DNA of 43,445 bases from Stentor coeruleus (taxonomy: Eukaryota; Ciliophora; Heterotrichea; Heterotrichida; Stentoridae): positions 1 through 43,445 of the forward strand of contig MPUH01000602.1 of assembly GCA_001970955.1 (NCBI GenBank), given 5' to 3'. Positions 9,936 to 20,353 of the stretch are shown here, in pieces. The notes under the pieces were generated by a model. It ran no database searches, was not told the DNA's origin, and worked only from the letters and a program-made list of their open reading frames with translations. The first letter of the stretch is position 1. Every line of letters starts with the position of its first letter. The translations under genes were made by a program, and so were the position numbers.

Positions 9936-12080
9936 TTAGATTATCTTGTATTTTTTAGCTTTATCTGCAGCTTCAGGCTTTTTCGAACCAATAAGCCCCA
10001 TTATTTTCTCTAAGTCTCCAGGGTTAGGGTTTTCGACAAGAGCATTAAAAGTTTCTTGTACCCTATCAGGAGGGCTGCTAATAACTTTAATCAGCGTCTC
10101 ACACTTATGAAACACCCTATTCACAATACTTGTAAAACTTGAACTCCCTTTATTCAGCGTCAAAAACTTTGTCTTAAGCTCAAAACAATCCAACTGCATC
10201 TGCTGTGCACCACATTCCCCAATCTTCTTACATCTATAAATATTCGCCACAAATTTACTACTAATCGACCTACATATTCCTTACTCCGCAACTTTAGCTA
10301 AAAAGTTCAATAAATAATCCTCATTCATTACCGTGCATATATTCTTAGCAAATTTCAAAATAGTCTCTGAAAGTTTAACAACATAATCACTTTTATCTCC
10401 AACAGCTTCCATATTCCAATCCAATTTTATCATATTACTAAAATGTGGTTCCATCTTCATATCAATCAAATTAAGTAATGCTTGTACTCCTTTACCTGCA
10501 AGTCTATATAAATTTTACTCTAAAAATATACCTCTTTCTTGATAACATTCAATATCATATGCGGTTTCTAATTTAGCTCTTATAGTAGTTTCCATTTCAG
10601 TTATAGTACTTTTACAATAATCTGATGTGTTTACTATAAGGGAAATTAACAATTCTTCGCCTTCTGATTTCCCAAGTTTATCAGGTTTTGGAAGTCGATT
10701 GCTAAGTTTTTCATGATAATATCTGAGATTAAACAGAAAAACTTTGGATAAGTCGCAGAGGATTTTCCCTGTGTTAAAAGATGCACAGGTGTCGAATTTT
10801 GTTTTGATGCTAGTAAAAAGTGCGATACTCGATGGGAAAATGTTGTTATCATCATGAGTATCATCATTCATACTATTATCGATAAGCTTCTTTAAAGCCT
10901 CATCTTCAGTATCAACGTATCTGTTCATGTAGTTTTCAAATATCTGGCTGATAATCCCAGTAAAGTTTGGGATTGGGGTCATTTTAACTGACTCCTGGCT
11001 GTAGGTTAAGTCTTCATATCCTCCAAGCATGTCTCCAAGATCAAGTTTCATAGGCTTACTATTCAAAATATGGTAGCTCGTGAATTTTTTTGTTATTTCC
11101 TGTTCGAGTTGAAGTGTTTTCTGTAATGCCCCAACCATAATATTGCTTTCTATATGAGTTTTTTCTAGATTGTCATTCACATGCTGTCTGGTTTTCTCAC
11201 AAAAGGTCTTGGCGATTAATGCTGGAACCTGCCATGCATCAGGGAATATGCTTTGATAGTTTTGAGTATAGTCACGAAAGCACCTTTTTAGCCATGCATA
11301 TCTTCTATCCATAAACTCAAGCCCTGAATGCATTTGCCCATATGTAAAAACCTCATCATAACTCTTCAAAAAATGTGGCGTCAACTCTTTTATTATCTCT
11401 TGTCTAAGTTCCATGCCTAACTCATCCACAACTCTACAGCCTTCAGTCATTAGTTCTGGTGGAGAATTCTGTATATCCCTAAAATCCTCAAGTAACTGCA
11501 TCCTTAGGTCTTTTACTATAATTTCACGTTTTTTCTGCAAGTCACCGACCATTTTCGAAGTCCTTAAGTCTGTGAATTGAACTAAAAGATCATTGCTTGC
11601 ATTGAGTAAGGCAGCAACTTTTCTGTAATCCTTAGCAATACAGCTTTCAGCAAGAAGTTCTATAGCATGAGAAAGCATAGCTAGTCTTTTTAAAGATGTT
11701 ATCGTCTTTGTGAGATTCCTTTTAGCACAATCCAAACTACGGATATCTTTGCATATATCCTCAACCATGAATTCTGAATCCTCAGCCTTTTGTCTCATAT
11801 GCTTGACTCGTTCTTGAAGTTCTTGTATAGTTGAATATGATGTTTTTAGCTGTGAATGAGTTTTTTCACTAAGCTTAGCCTGGGATTTGACTAAATCACT
11901 GAGCTCTCGAGCCACTTTTGTTGATTCTTCTTGAAGACCTTCTTTGATTGTGTCGATATTAGTCAAGCTCTGCTCTGTAGGGAAAATCGAGTTTATATAA
12001 GATACAGCGTCGAAATCTACAGAATCCAATGGGTCTGTACTTGGGTACAAAGCTTGAAGAGCTTTATCAAATTTAGACAT
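9936..12080 (-). CDS. VPS53: VPS53, GARP/EARP tethering-complex subunit, three exons
   Basis: Exons 12080-10519, 10503-10285 and 10269-9936 join in frame to 704 residues. The N-terminal Vps53 domain is clear: VDFDAVSYINSIFPTEQSL followed by long coiled coils (residues about 40-150) with the family pattern AEDSEFMVEDICKDIRSLD and AKRNLTKTITSLKRL. The C-terminal exons contain GAQQMQLDCFELKT, which matches the conserved C-terminal region. In other eukaryotes VPS53 with VPS51, VPS52 and VPS54 tethers endosome-derived vesicles at the trans-Golgi network. Both introns are 15 nt and each removes an in-frame stop, so the exon structure explains three separate open frames. It diverges from the Cache-domain gene, start codons 148 bp apart. 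Length is near the yeast and human proteins. Confidence 0.93.
10270..10284 (-). other. 15-nt intron 2 of VPS53
   Basis: Sense strand GTAAGGAATATGTAG, A at position 10. Splicing restores ...AKVAE-SISSKFVANIYRC... and removes TAA. Confidence 0.93.
10504..10518 (-). other. 15-nt intron 1 of VPS53
   Basis: Sense strand GTAAAATTTATATAG, A at position 10. Splicing joins GIFLE to LAGKGVQALL and removes TAA. Confidence 0.93.
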
Positions 12081-12228
12081 TTTCTTTGTATATTGTGTAC
12101 TAGCCTATATTGCTATTTTTGTTTACTTTAATTGATTTCTACACCTAATTTTAGCATTTTTTATCAAATATTTAACTTTATTAAATATATTAACTTTAAT
12201 AAATATATTAACTTATAATAACAATAAA
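12081..12228. promoter_or_regulatory. Short divergent promoter between VPS53 and the Cache gene
   Basis: 148 bp separate the two start codons, so both promoters and 5' UTRs must fit here. The right part contains the 18-bp tandem repeat at 12173. No specific promoter element could be assigned. Confidence 0.5.
12173..12216. repeat. 18-bp tandem repeat, about 2.4 copies
   Basis: The unit TAACTTTAWTAAATATAT occurs at 12173-12190 and 12191-12208, with a partial third copy to 12216. It lies just upstream of the Cache-domain gene start. Confidence 0.85.
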
Positions 12229-13749
12229 ATGGGCTTAAAAGATCACTACGCTAGATGGAGTATAGGCCGGCAATTGCAAGTGTATTTTATAGTATCATGT
12301 TTTTCTATCTCTTTGATACTAGTTATAATAACAAGGTTCCAGTTAGAGTGGCTTAGAGACAAAATTTTAAATAATTCTAGTCAAGCTCTTGAAGAAAATC
12401 TCATCATGCAATTGCAGGATTTGGGAGTAATGAAAGCCAGATATATTGAAGCTGAGTTATCGAATTATATTTATTATACGAGGATCATTGAATTAGCTGA
12501 TAGATTGCTTCATGGTTGCGATAGTCCAGGACATCTTATAGATTGCGATGGTTTACTTTGGTATGACCAAATTCAAGAAGACACTGAGGTTTATAGTGAG
12601 GGGGCTGTTTTCCAGCCATATCAATGGACTTACTATATAGATTATATTATTACGTTAGATTCACCTATGGACAAAATTTACCCTTATATATACTCAAGTG
12701 ATTACCTTAGAATATATCAAGGTTTTGAATATTTGGAATATGTTCATTATTATCCAGGATGCCAAATGCCTATTTCAGACTATTCTCCTTTGGTCCGTGA
12801 ATGGTACTATGAGGCTGCAGGCGATTTTGGGAAGACTATAATAACTGAGCCATATAAAGATATTATAACAAGCGAGTGGGTTATATCAATATCGACGACT
12901 ATGCCGAATGATACTAATAATATAGGATATGGTGGAGCTGTAGCATGTGACATAACTTTATCTACTTTATACCCTAAAATTTCATCTGTACAGATACAAA
13001 AAACAGGGTTTATCCTCCTCGTATCAGCAGGAGGTATGATTCTCTCAATGCCTGATTCCTGGAAACCTATTATAACTGAATTAACTATAAGAATTTTCGA
13101 TGAGGAATACACTGGAATCACTGAGGATGAATGGAATATCATCAAAAATTTGACTTCAGGTTCAAGGCATGATTTTGTAGATATCAATGGTACTGAAATT
13201 ATCATGATCAAACAAGATATTTCTCCAAAAACCAACTTAAATGATTCAACTCATTTTTTGTTTTTATGCATTGAAAAATCTGAACTTTTAGACAGTATTG
13301 ACAAAACAAAATCTGATTTCTCTAAGATTTATACAAAATTATTTTTAATCGCACTTTCTGTAGCTGCGATTGTACTAATTGTTGTAATTATTATGATTTA
13401 TTTTGTAACTAGAGAAAGTGGTAAACAATTATTAAAGGTTGAGAAGCTTTTTAGGAAAATTATTAGGCAGTGCTTGTTTGCAAAAATGACTAAAGGGATA
13501 TATTTTAATAAACTTGATGAAAATTCTAAAGGGATTGAGACATTGATTAAAGTTTGTAAGGAAAAAGTGCAGAGAATTAAGGATAAGGAGAGGAAGTATA
13601 AGTATTATAATTGGAATGTGACGAGGCCTGGGGATTTTATGCTATATCATAATTGGAAAAATAGCTTATATCCACAAAATGAATATAATGGTAAAGAGAT
13701 GAAATGGAGATGGTCCTTGCAGAATTTAAAAAATGTTTTCGGATATTAG
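12229..13749 (+). CDS. Two-pass membrane protein with an extracellular double-Cache sensor domain
   Basis: 506 residues, intronless, stop TAG. A first membrane segment at about residues 19-35 and a second at about 375-400 (LFLIALSVAAIVLIVVIIMI) bracket a large extracellular region. That region carries the Cache signature: YSPLVREWYYEAAGDFGKTI followed by TEPYKDIITSEWVISIS, corresponding to the RPWY...A...G...SEPY.D...G..V.T.S pattern of dCache domains in chemoreceptors and calcium-channel alpha2-delta subunits. The roughly 100-residue cytosolic tail is basic and has no kinase, cyclase or channel domain that I recognise, so how a signal passes inward is unknown. The tail is Trp/Tyr-rich near its end. 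A role as a small-molecule sensor or channel accessory subunit is inference. Confidence 0.85.
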   Translation: MGLKDHYARWSIGRQLQVYFIVSCFSISLILVIITRFQLEWLRDKILNNSSQALEENLIMQLQDLGVMKARYIEAELSNYIYYTRIIELADRLLHGCDSPGHLIDCDGLLWYDQIQEDTEVYSEGAVFQPYQWTYYIDYIITLDSPMDKIYPYIYSSDYLRIYQGFEYLEYVHYYPGCQMPISDYSPLVREWYYEAAGDFGKTIITEPYKDIITSEWVISISTTMPNDTNNIGYGGAVACDITLSTLYPKISSVQIQKTGFILLVSAGGMILSMPDSWKPIITELTIRIFDEEYTGITEDEWNIIKNLTSGSRHDFVDINGTEIIMIKQDISPKTNLNDSTHFLFLCIEKSELLDSIDKTKSDFSKIYTKLFLIALSVAAIVLIVVIIMIYFVTRESGKQLLKVEKLFRKIIRQCLFAKMTKGIYFNKLDENSKGIETLIKVCKEKVQRIKDKERKYKYYNWNVTRPGDFMLYHNWKNSLYPQNEYNGKEMKWRWSLQNLKNVFGY

Positions 13750-14444
13750 TAATAGATTAAGAGTTAGTAATAAAAATTTGATTGATTTATTAGATTGTGC
13801 TTTTATTGGGATTTTTGTCATTTTGATGCTTTACAATTTTTTTACTTTTTTTGCTTGATGAATTTTATGGCTTTTGCAATTATAAGAAAAAATGTTTTTT
13901 GAGATGATAACAAATATGTGCTTTCATTTAAATAGGTTAGTAATGGAAAATTAGGGTAGCAATTTCACACATTTGATATTGGATTTTATAATATTGATTT
14001 ATGTTTGAATTAATAGTAATTTTAAAGGATTTATATAATCTTAGAATTTTTATATTAGAAGTATTAGGATTTGGGGGATGAGAAAATGGTTTTCAGCTTG
14101 AGTTTTTGAAATAAGAGAGATGCTTGAGGTTTTTATATAGGATACAAGAGATAGATTATATAGCTGAAGATTAGATTTTTAAAAACTTTCGATAGCATAT
14201 AAAATATTCGTAAAAACTCGAAATTAGTTTGATTATATGCAAAATAAATGCTTCACTATGTTTGTTTGCAATTAACTTTCTACTTTAAAAAGAATAATGC
14301 TTATACTAAATATATTGCAGCATCAACCTACCTGCTTAAAAACCATGATCATTATTTAAATCTTAATAGTAACACTTAAGCACTTTCCTACTTATATTAA
14401 GCCTTTATTTTTCTATAAAAGTCTATCACATCTCATACTAAAAG
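13750..14444. other. Gap after the Cache gene: G/T-rich then C-rich
   Basis: The 3' flank to about 14200 is G/T-rich on the + strand; from about 14290 it becomes C-rich and G-poor. No gene, tRNA or clear repeat was found. Confidence 0.5.
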
Positions 14445-14543
14445 TGTTAGCATTTTCCTAATCTATAAAAATTTAACTTTTTTATCGATTTTTNTGTTAG
14501 CATTTTCCTAATCTATAAAAATTTAACTTTTTTATCGATTTTT
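14445..14543. repeat. 49-bp exact direct repeat around a single N (assembly join)
   Basis: The 49 bases 14445-14493 recur exactly at 14495-14543, separated by the N at 14494. This is what results when two contigs with overlapping ends are placed side by side without merging. The true sequence probably has one copy. Confidence 0.85.
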
Positions 14544-14750
14544 TATATTTTCAGCCTGCATCTACTAAAAAATTGTATATATGGAATCGCATCTATAAAC
14601 CCTAACAACAAATCTTCATTAACACTATCTTATTTCATCAAAATCCAAGATATCCAAAAAAACATTATATAAGCTGATTTTTCTTTCCTATATTTTCTGC
14701 ACAATCCTAAAACTATTCCTACTATATGTATGCATTTTATATTATAATAT

Positions 14751-15029
14751 ATGCAAAAGCTAATTTATTTTCTTGAACAAGATAAACTATATTCCAAAAA
14801 ATGGAAACAAGACTCTACGGCTACTTGGAAAACTTGAAGTGGATCATTTTTTGGTGAAAAAAACGAGTGAGTAAGAATTTCTTATAATATTGATTACTTG
14901 ACTGCGAAAAATTCTGGATTAACTATAAGAGAAGCCCATAAAGCTTTAGCATTAACTTGGGTAGGAACCTGAAATAGTTATTGCAAAAATTGAAGCCAAT
15001 TCCCTTGCCAATACTTCTCTAGTTATTAA
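14751..15029 (+). pseudogene. Stop-containing, Trp-rich frame, possible relic
   Basis: From an ATG after an in-frame TAA, one frame runs 92 codons to TAA but contains four TGA codons. It would be Trp/Cys-rich if TGA were read as Trp (e.g. GTWNSYCKNW). A different frame just downstream looks coding-like (CEDYDNERQFDYNARL, ending near 15122), implying a frameshift. The only 15-nt GT...AG segment nearby lacks A at position 10 and does not fix the frame. A decayed gene is the simplest reading; chance is possible. No family recognised. Confidence 0.25.
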
Positions 15030-15165
15030 ATGCTAGAAGAATGCTCTGGTACTGAAAAAAATTCCAAGGTTGCTGTGAGGACTATGATAATGAAAGGCAA
15101 TTTGATTATAATGCACGACTTTAATATTATTAGTCAATTCTAATAATTCAAATAATATAATTTAA

Positions 15166-17163
15166 ATGGAAATCACATTTGAAGAACCTTACGACGACGT
15201 TGCTGATTCATACCAGGACTCTCAAAAAAAAAGAATCCTCTTATCCCTCAATAACGAAAAACTCAACCGTAAGCCTTCTAAAATCCAAGAAGAATATAAC
15301 AAAAATCTATATAACGACTCTTTACTATCTCCTTTAAGTATTGAAGAAGAAAATCGTCCCCTTGAGCAAAGTGAGGTGCAAATTTATAAGCTTCCCTTAT
15401 CGAATCATTCAACTTTTTCAAACAGTTATTCACATAAGTCCAAAGGTCCAACTGACACTATGCATAAACAAATGAAACAGCCTGATTTCAACAAAATATC
15501 GCAGATCTATTCAGCGTATTCTAAAGAAAATGAACAAGTTTCTGGGCAAAGAAGATCGCTTAGTAAGACTCCGCCAGCATCAAGACCATCATCAGCACCA
15601 CTTGCTAGGAAGAACATAGTCCAAGAGCTTTTAAAAGAGCGGGAGAACGAATTTAAAAAAAACTGCACCTTCAAACCAAAGATCAATAAAAACTCAGAAA
15701 GTTTGAAAAATAACGATCTTACTATGGAGCAAAAAATCCTCATGTTGTCAAGGCCTAAAAGTGAACAACATGAAAAAAGAGAGAAGCTTAGAAGGGAACT
15801 TGAGGATTTAAAGCACTCAGAATGTACTTTTAAACCAAATATTATCCCATATCGTGGCTCTGTGAAAAGTTACAATGATTATCCGGTTGAAGAAAGACTA
15901 TATCAAGATGCTGAGTATAAAAACCAGGAACGGGAAAGGCTTCAGAGACAAAGACAAGAAGAATTAGCTTCAAATTACCCTTTTAGGCCACAAGTTCAAG
16001 CAACGACAAACAAACTTGTGGGTAATAAAAAAGAAAGGCCCCCAATATATCAAAGATTAGAAGAACTGCAAAAAGAAAAAATGAATAACAGGAATATATT
16101 AAGAATAGAAGCAGAACAAAATGACCCAGATTTGACGTTTAAACCTAAAATCAACCAGAACTCCTATATGCTTGCTCATGCAAGAAAACAAAGAAGTTCA
16201 TCTGAAACTGATACAAACTGCTCTAAAAATCGGCACAATTCAGAACAGCTATCTTTTAATGAGAATAATACTTTTTCTCAGAAAATAACTCCAAAATCTA
16301 GCTCTTCTGCAGCGCAGGAGTTTTTGGAAAGGCAAAAGTATTTCCAAGAACGGTCAAAGGTGAAAAAAGATCAAAGATATGATTTTCATCAACAGAAAGA
16401 ATTGAATTTTACCCCAGAAATTGATAGGGTTTCTAAATTTATTGCAGAAAATAATAAGTCTAGAGCTGGTGAAAAGCTTGAAGTCAGGCTTATGAAAGAA
16501 CATGAAAAAAATAGAGAAAATAAAAAAAAATTGGCTGATAAATATTATTCAACTTTTACATATGAACCTATGATAAACCAGATTTCAAAGAGTATTGCTA
16601 AGTCGACAAGTTTGAGTGAGATATCGAATAATGCTTTTTCACTTGCAATGAAAAAGAAATTAGCTGAGGAAAAAGCTTTAGATGAAGAAAGGAAAAACAG
16701 TTTTACTCCAAAAATTACCAAGACCAAAATGTGGGATTATGTAAATTCTAGTTATAAGCAAGGATATAATCTTACAACCACAATCAGAGAAAAATTTAGA
16801 AATATAGAGAAAAAACGTGAAGAGGTTAAAAAATCTCAAGAATTCGAGGAAATGCGTGAGTGCACATTTATGCCACATCATGCAAGTCGTAGTAGTTTAG
16901 GTGATGGAAGAGTGCAAGTTAAAGGCATTGAGAGATTTATGGAGCTGAAAAATATATCAAGAAGGAGAGAGGAAGAAGCAAGACAAAGGGAAAAAAAAGT
17001 TTTTATACAGAATCCAAAAAATAGAGGAGAGTCCTATTATACAGTGCCACAACCTTTTAATCTACATCCAAGCAATAAAAAGCAAAAAGTTGAAAGGTTG
17101 AGAGAGGAGCTTATGAAAAAGGAACAAAGTGAATGTGTGTTTCAGCCTAAAATCAAAGAATAG
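15166..17163 (+). CDS. FKP-repeat protein (at least nine F-x-P-x-I type motifs)
   Basis: 665 residues, intronless, stop TAG. The protein is charged, low in hydrophobics and coiled-coil-prone, punctuated by a repeated short motif: CTFKPKINKN, CTFKPNI, YPFRPQV, LTFKPKINQN, FTPEID, FTYEPMINQ, SFTPKITK, CTFMPHH and CVFQPKI. The motifs are spaced about 45-80 residues apart and alternate with Lys/Glu-rich stretches often ending in RRELEDLK-like sequence. Such an array suggests multivalent binding to a repeating partner, for example a microtubule or fibre lattice, but that is inference. The reverse-strand gene at 1125 has one copy. The 5' part is C-rich and the 3' part G-richer on the sense strand, as in other genes here. 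No catalytic domain is present. Confidence 0.88.
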   Translation: MEITFEEPYDDVADSYQDSQKKRILLSLNNEKLNRKPSKIQEEYNKNLYNDSLLSPLSIEEENRPLEQSEVQIYKLPLSNHSTFSNSYSHKSKGPTDTMHKQMKQPDFNKISQIYSAYSKENEQVSGQRRSLSKTPPASRPSSAPLARKNIVQELLKERENEFKKNCTFKPKINKNSESLKNNDLTMEQKILMLSRPKSEQHEKREKLRRELEDLKHSECTFKPNIIPYRGSVKSYNDYPVEERLYQDAEYKNQERERLQRQRQEELASNYPFRPQVQATTNKLVGNKKERPPIYQRLEELQKEKMNNRNILRIEAEQNDPDLTFKPKINQNSYMLAHARKQRSSSETDTNCSKNRHNSEQLSFNENNTFSQKITPKSSSSAAQEFLERQKYFQERSKVKKDQRYDFHQQKELNFTPEIDRVSKFIAENNKSRAGEKLEVRLMKEHEKNRENKKKLADKYYSTFTYEPMINQISKSIAKSTSLSEISNNAFSLAMKKKLAEEKALDEERKNSFTPKITKTKMWDYVNSSYKQGYNLTTTIREKFRNIEKKREEVKKSQEFEEMRECTFMPHHASRSSLGDGRVQVKGIERFMELKNISRRREEEARQREKKVFIQNPKNRGESYYTVPQPFNLHPSNKKQKVERLREELMKKEQSECVFQPKIKE

Positions 17164-17766
17164 TATGTTTTATGTAGCAAAAATGCTCAGTTTTTATATA
17201 GTACGCTAGATTATCAATATACAAGCAATTGCGAAAACTGAATATAATATTTATATATGCTTTATCCTAGAAATATCTCTTATCTAAAATTTTGCTTGAT
17301 GTGAAAATTATTATCCGATATTTGGCATCGGATCTCACTTTTCGATGGGTTGAAAATAAGCTTGATCGATGTCTAATTTTTAATATAATATTTTAGCATC
17401 CTTCTCTGTCTCAGATTTGAAATAGTTTTTGCCTAATTATATGCAATCCCACAATTTTCATGTAGCAAAAACAAAATCTTCAATAGAAATATGCAAGTTA
17501 TACATCCACTCAGAACTTTGTGGAAAATACTAAAAATAATGCAAATCATCAAAGATCTAATTATTTCAATAATAAAATCAACTCTCTTCCACATAAAAAA
17601 CGGATATTCCACTACAATCATATATCAAAAATCCTAAAAACTCATCTAACCCTTAAAGCTAATAATCCTAACAAATTATCACATAAAGAACCTTAACTTT
17701 AATCCTGAAATTCTTTTAGACCTTATCTCTCACTTTTACATATTCTTTTCCTAAAATAATATAATA
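17164..17766. other. Intergenic region with a short hairpin; C-rich before the receptor gene
   Basis: 17313-17319 (ATCCGAT) and 17327-17333 (ATCGGAT) form a perfect 7-bp stem with a 7-nt loop, 150 bp after the FKP-repeat stop codon. Positions 17440-17760 are C/A-rich and G-poor on the + strand. A 62-codon hydrophobic frame on the - strand (17433-17621) is probably a by-product of that bias. Confidence 0.4.
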
Positions 17767-19746
17767 ATGGTTGATAAAAGCTTTTTAGGACTTATATACA
17801 TTATCCTTGGGTCAATATCTTTTTTAAGTGGTATGTGTATCATGCTTATCTATATCATTACCAAAACATTTCGAGAACCTCCAGGCATGCTAATATTTTG
17901 GCATATACTCAGTCAAGCATTTTTTGATTTCAACATTGCCCTTATAGGCGTATATTATCATATATCCAATGAGTTTCCTGATGATTTATGTGATTGCATC
18001 GGCCCAGTGAATATCTATTTTTACTTTCTAGGGTTCAATTATGTTATATGCCTCTCTATAGAAGTACTTAAAAAAATGCAAAATCCAATGGAAAGCAATT
18101 ACAATAAACGCTCAAAACTATATCATTTATTTTCTCATTCATTAAGTTTTATTATAGCAATCCTTATAACAGCTTTTAACTATTCAGGTCCTTCAGTCAA
18201 TCATTTATGCTTGATAGAAAAAAATCATCCAGCAATTTTCCTCATAGCAATTCCTATAGGTTTTTTTTTGCCTGTGATGATTTTTACATTATATGTATTA
18301 TGTAAGATGAAATTTACTACATCGTATGTGAGTTATTTTATTACTAAGCATTCAATTTATGTGTCAGCTTATTTTATTATTTGGCTTCCATTGATTATTA
18401 ATATTTTTATTGGAGACCATGAATATTTTAGTAAGATCGCACTTGTAATGAGTAGTTCAGCAGGGTTTATATTGGTTATGATTAGATTGTTTAGTTTTTG
18501 GATTATAAAGTATTTGAAGTACAGAAGAACTGATACTTCGCAAGGGAAGATCTCGATAGCATCACTTATTAATGAAAATATTAAAGATTTACCTGAAGCT
18601 CCACTGCTTGATGAGTCATGTATGCTACAAAATGATTACTTCAACATATTTACTTCTCTTTCTACTGAAAGTGCTTTAACTTCTATTTTAGTTTTACAAT
18701 ACAGTTTGAAATTCACACATCATAGGCATAATGATGAATCACCCCCGTGGTTAGATAAATTCTACAAATCCCAAAGAATTGAGTTCATAACTCCGCAAGG
18801 TCTTGAAACTATAAAAATTCCAAAAAACCTCAAAAAGCACTGTAAATAATATATAGACTCTTCACAAGAACTTGAATTCATCGAGTTCGCCGGCGATGTA
18901 TTTCAAAATATAATGCATTTAGAAGGTATTAGCTCACAAGAAATCATCCAGTCATTCGATATCCCAACAATCCTCTCAGATTTCAAATCCATCTTCATGA
19001 ACTCCGGTGGCCGTAGCGGATCTTTTTTCTTATATAGTAGTGACCGTAAATTTCTTATAAAAACCATAACAGACAAAGAATTAGACCTTCTGCTTAGTAC
19101 TTTCTTACAATCCTATCATGCTCATCTATACCGTTACCAAGATTCTATAATAACTCGTATTATCGGAGCATTTTCCTTTATAGTCAACAACAATTATAAA
19201 GTTAACTTTATTCTCATGCAAAGTATTTTTACAGATTGTGGGATTAGGGCAATTTATGATCTTAAAGGGAGTAAATTAGACCGTTTAGTTCAAATTGATG
19301 ATATTACAAGTAATAACATTGTATTAAAAGATATTAATTTTCTTATAAAACAAAAAAAACTATTTTTAACTTATTCGGTTGGACAAAGACTTAAAGATAT
19401 TATAGAAAATGATGTGAAACTATTTAGGAAATATGAAATTATGGATTATTCATTGCTTGTTGCTGTTAAGACTAGTGAAGAGTATTCGAAGTACTATTTT
19501 AAAAGCACTCAGAAATTGGAGAAGGGTTATACCATTGGACTTATTGATTTTTTGCAGGAGTTTAGTAAGAGTAAAAAGTTTGAAGGGCTAAGTAAGAAGC
19601 TGTTGAGGATGAAACCAAGTAAGGAAATATCTTCGATAAATTCAAAGGATTATTGTAAGAGATTTATTGAATTTATTCATGATATTGTACATGATGATGA
19701 TGAGGGCAGTGAAAAGGAAAAGGAAAGTTTAATGATTTTTGGATAG
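17767..19746 (+). CDS. GPCR-phosphatidylinositol phosphate kinase fusion, two exons
   Basis: Exons 17767-18841 and 18857-19746 join in frame to 654 residues. The first half has seven hydrophobic membrane segments, beginning FLGLIYIILGSISFLSG and ending ALVMSSSAGFILVMIRLFSF. The second half is a PIP kinase: phosphate loop SGGRSGSFFLYSSDRKF with IKT, DLKGSKLDR (catalytic MDLKGS motif), IMDYSLLV, and GLIDFLQEF carrying the metal-binding Asp, then YCKRFIEFI. This is the GPCR-PIPK architecture known from Dictyostelium RpkA, oomycetes and ciliates, in which a receptor is directly coupled to phosphoinositide synthesis at the membrane. Ligand and lipid specificity cannot be read from sequence. The only intron found lies at the receptor/kinase junction; retaining it would give a kinase-less receptor. 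The end is acidic (DDDEGSEKEKES). Confidence 0.93.
18842..18856 (+). other. 15-nt intron at the receptor/kinase junction
   Basis: GTAAATAATATATAG, A at position 10; in-frame TAA lies within it. Splicing joins KKH to YSSQELEFIE. Confidence 0.93.
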
Positions 19747-19867
19747 AAAATTGTCAAAGTAATGATTTACGAAATTGCACTTTTGAGATGCTATAAAAAA
19801 CTTAGCTAACTATAAAAATACTATATTATAATGAGTTATAAACTTTAATCCTTATCTTATACTATTT

Positions 19868-20353
19868 TTATCCCTTAAAATTTCTTTTGTTCTTAATTAC
19901 ATAAATTAAGCTTCCAATTATAAATCCTGACGTAACTAAAACTTTGGCCACATTAAAAATCTTTTCAGACTGTGAGCTTTTAATCATTCCCTTTTTCTCT
20001 TCATAGTCATTCTGATCCTCCTGTATTTTCTCAAAACTATTATCTTTTTTAGCATCTACAGGAGGACTTTCTTCAATCACTTCATTCATATTCAAATTTT
20101 CTTCTGGAATATTTACTCGATCAGTAAGACACCTATTTTCCAAAGCTTTCTCAATAGTTGGAGCATATTCATCAGCATTTGACTGGACTTCACTTCTTTC
20201 TGTTAAAGCGTATTGGATACTACTAGAAGATTTATCTAGTATAGAGTCATTTATTGATAAATCAAGCACATCGCCTGAAAGCACACTTTTATTAAGTCTA
20301 TCCTTACGCTTTTGCACAAGGAATGAGCTAATTTTTCTATGTCTAATTTTCAT
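19868..20353 (-). CDS. Small acidic tail-anchored membrane protein
   Basis: 161 residues, intronless, ATG at 20353 and stop TAA. After a short basic N-terminus (MKIRHRKISSFLVQKRKDRL) the protein is acidic and polar, probably disordered, up to about residue 130. One hydrophobic segment follows near the C-terminus (VAKVLVTSGFIIGSLIYVI), flanked by a basic tail (KNKRNFKG). That layout, with no signal peptide, is typical of tail-anchored proteins of the ER, mitochondrial or peroxisomal membrane. No family was recognised. It converges on the GPCR-PIPK gene, stop codons about 120 bp apart. Confidence 0.75.
   Translation of the reverse strand: MKIRHRKISSFLVQKRKDRLNKSVLSGDVLDLSINDSILDKSSSSIQYALTERSEVQSNADEYAPTIEKALENRCLTDRVNIPEENLNMNEVIEESPPVDAKKDNSFEKIQEDQNDYEEKKGMIKSSQSEKIFNVAKVLVTSGFIIGSLIYVIKNKRNFKG

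Noticed and set aside
12807-13235. 142-codon ORF opposite the Cache gene
   Set aside because: Antisense shadow of a well-supported gene; no independent evidence.
15021-15035. Candidate intron GTTATTAAATGCTAG
   Set aside because: Starts GTT, has T rather than A at position 10, and does not bring the two coding-like frames together.
17433-17621. 62-codon hydrophobic - strand ORF
   Set aside because: Lies in a G-depleted stretch that makes the opposite strand read hydrophobic. No upstream context or similarity supports it.
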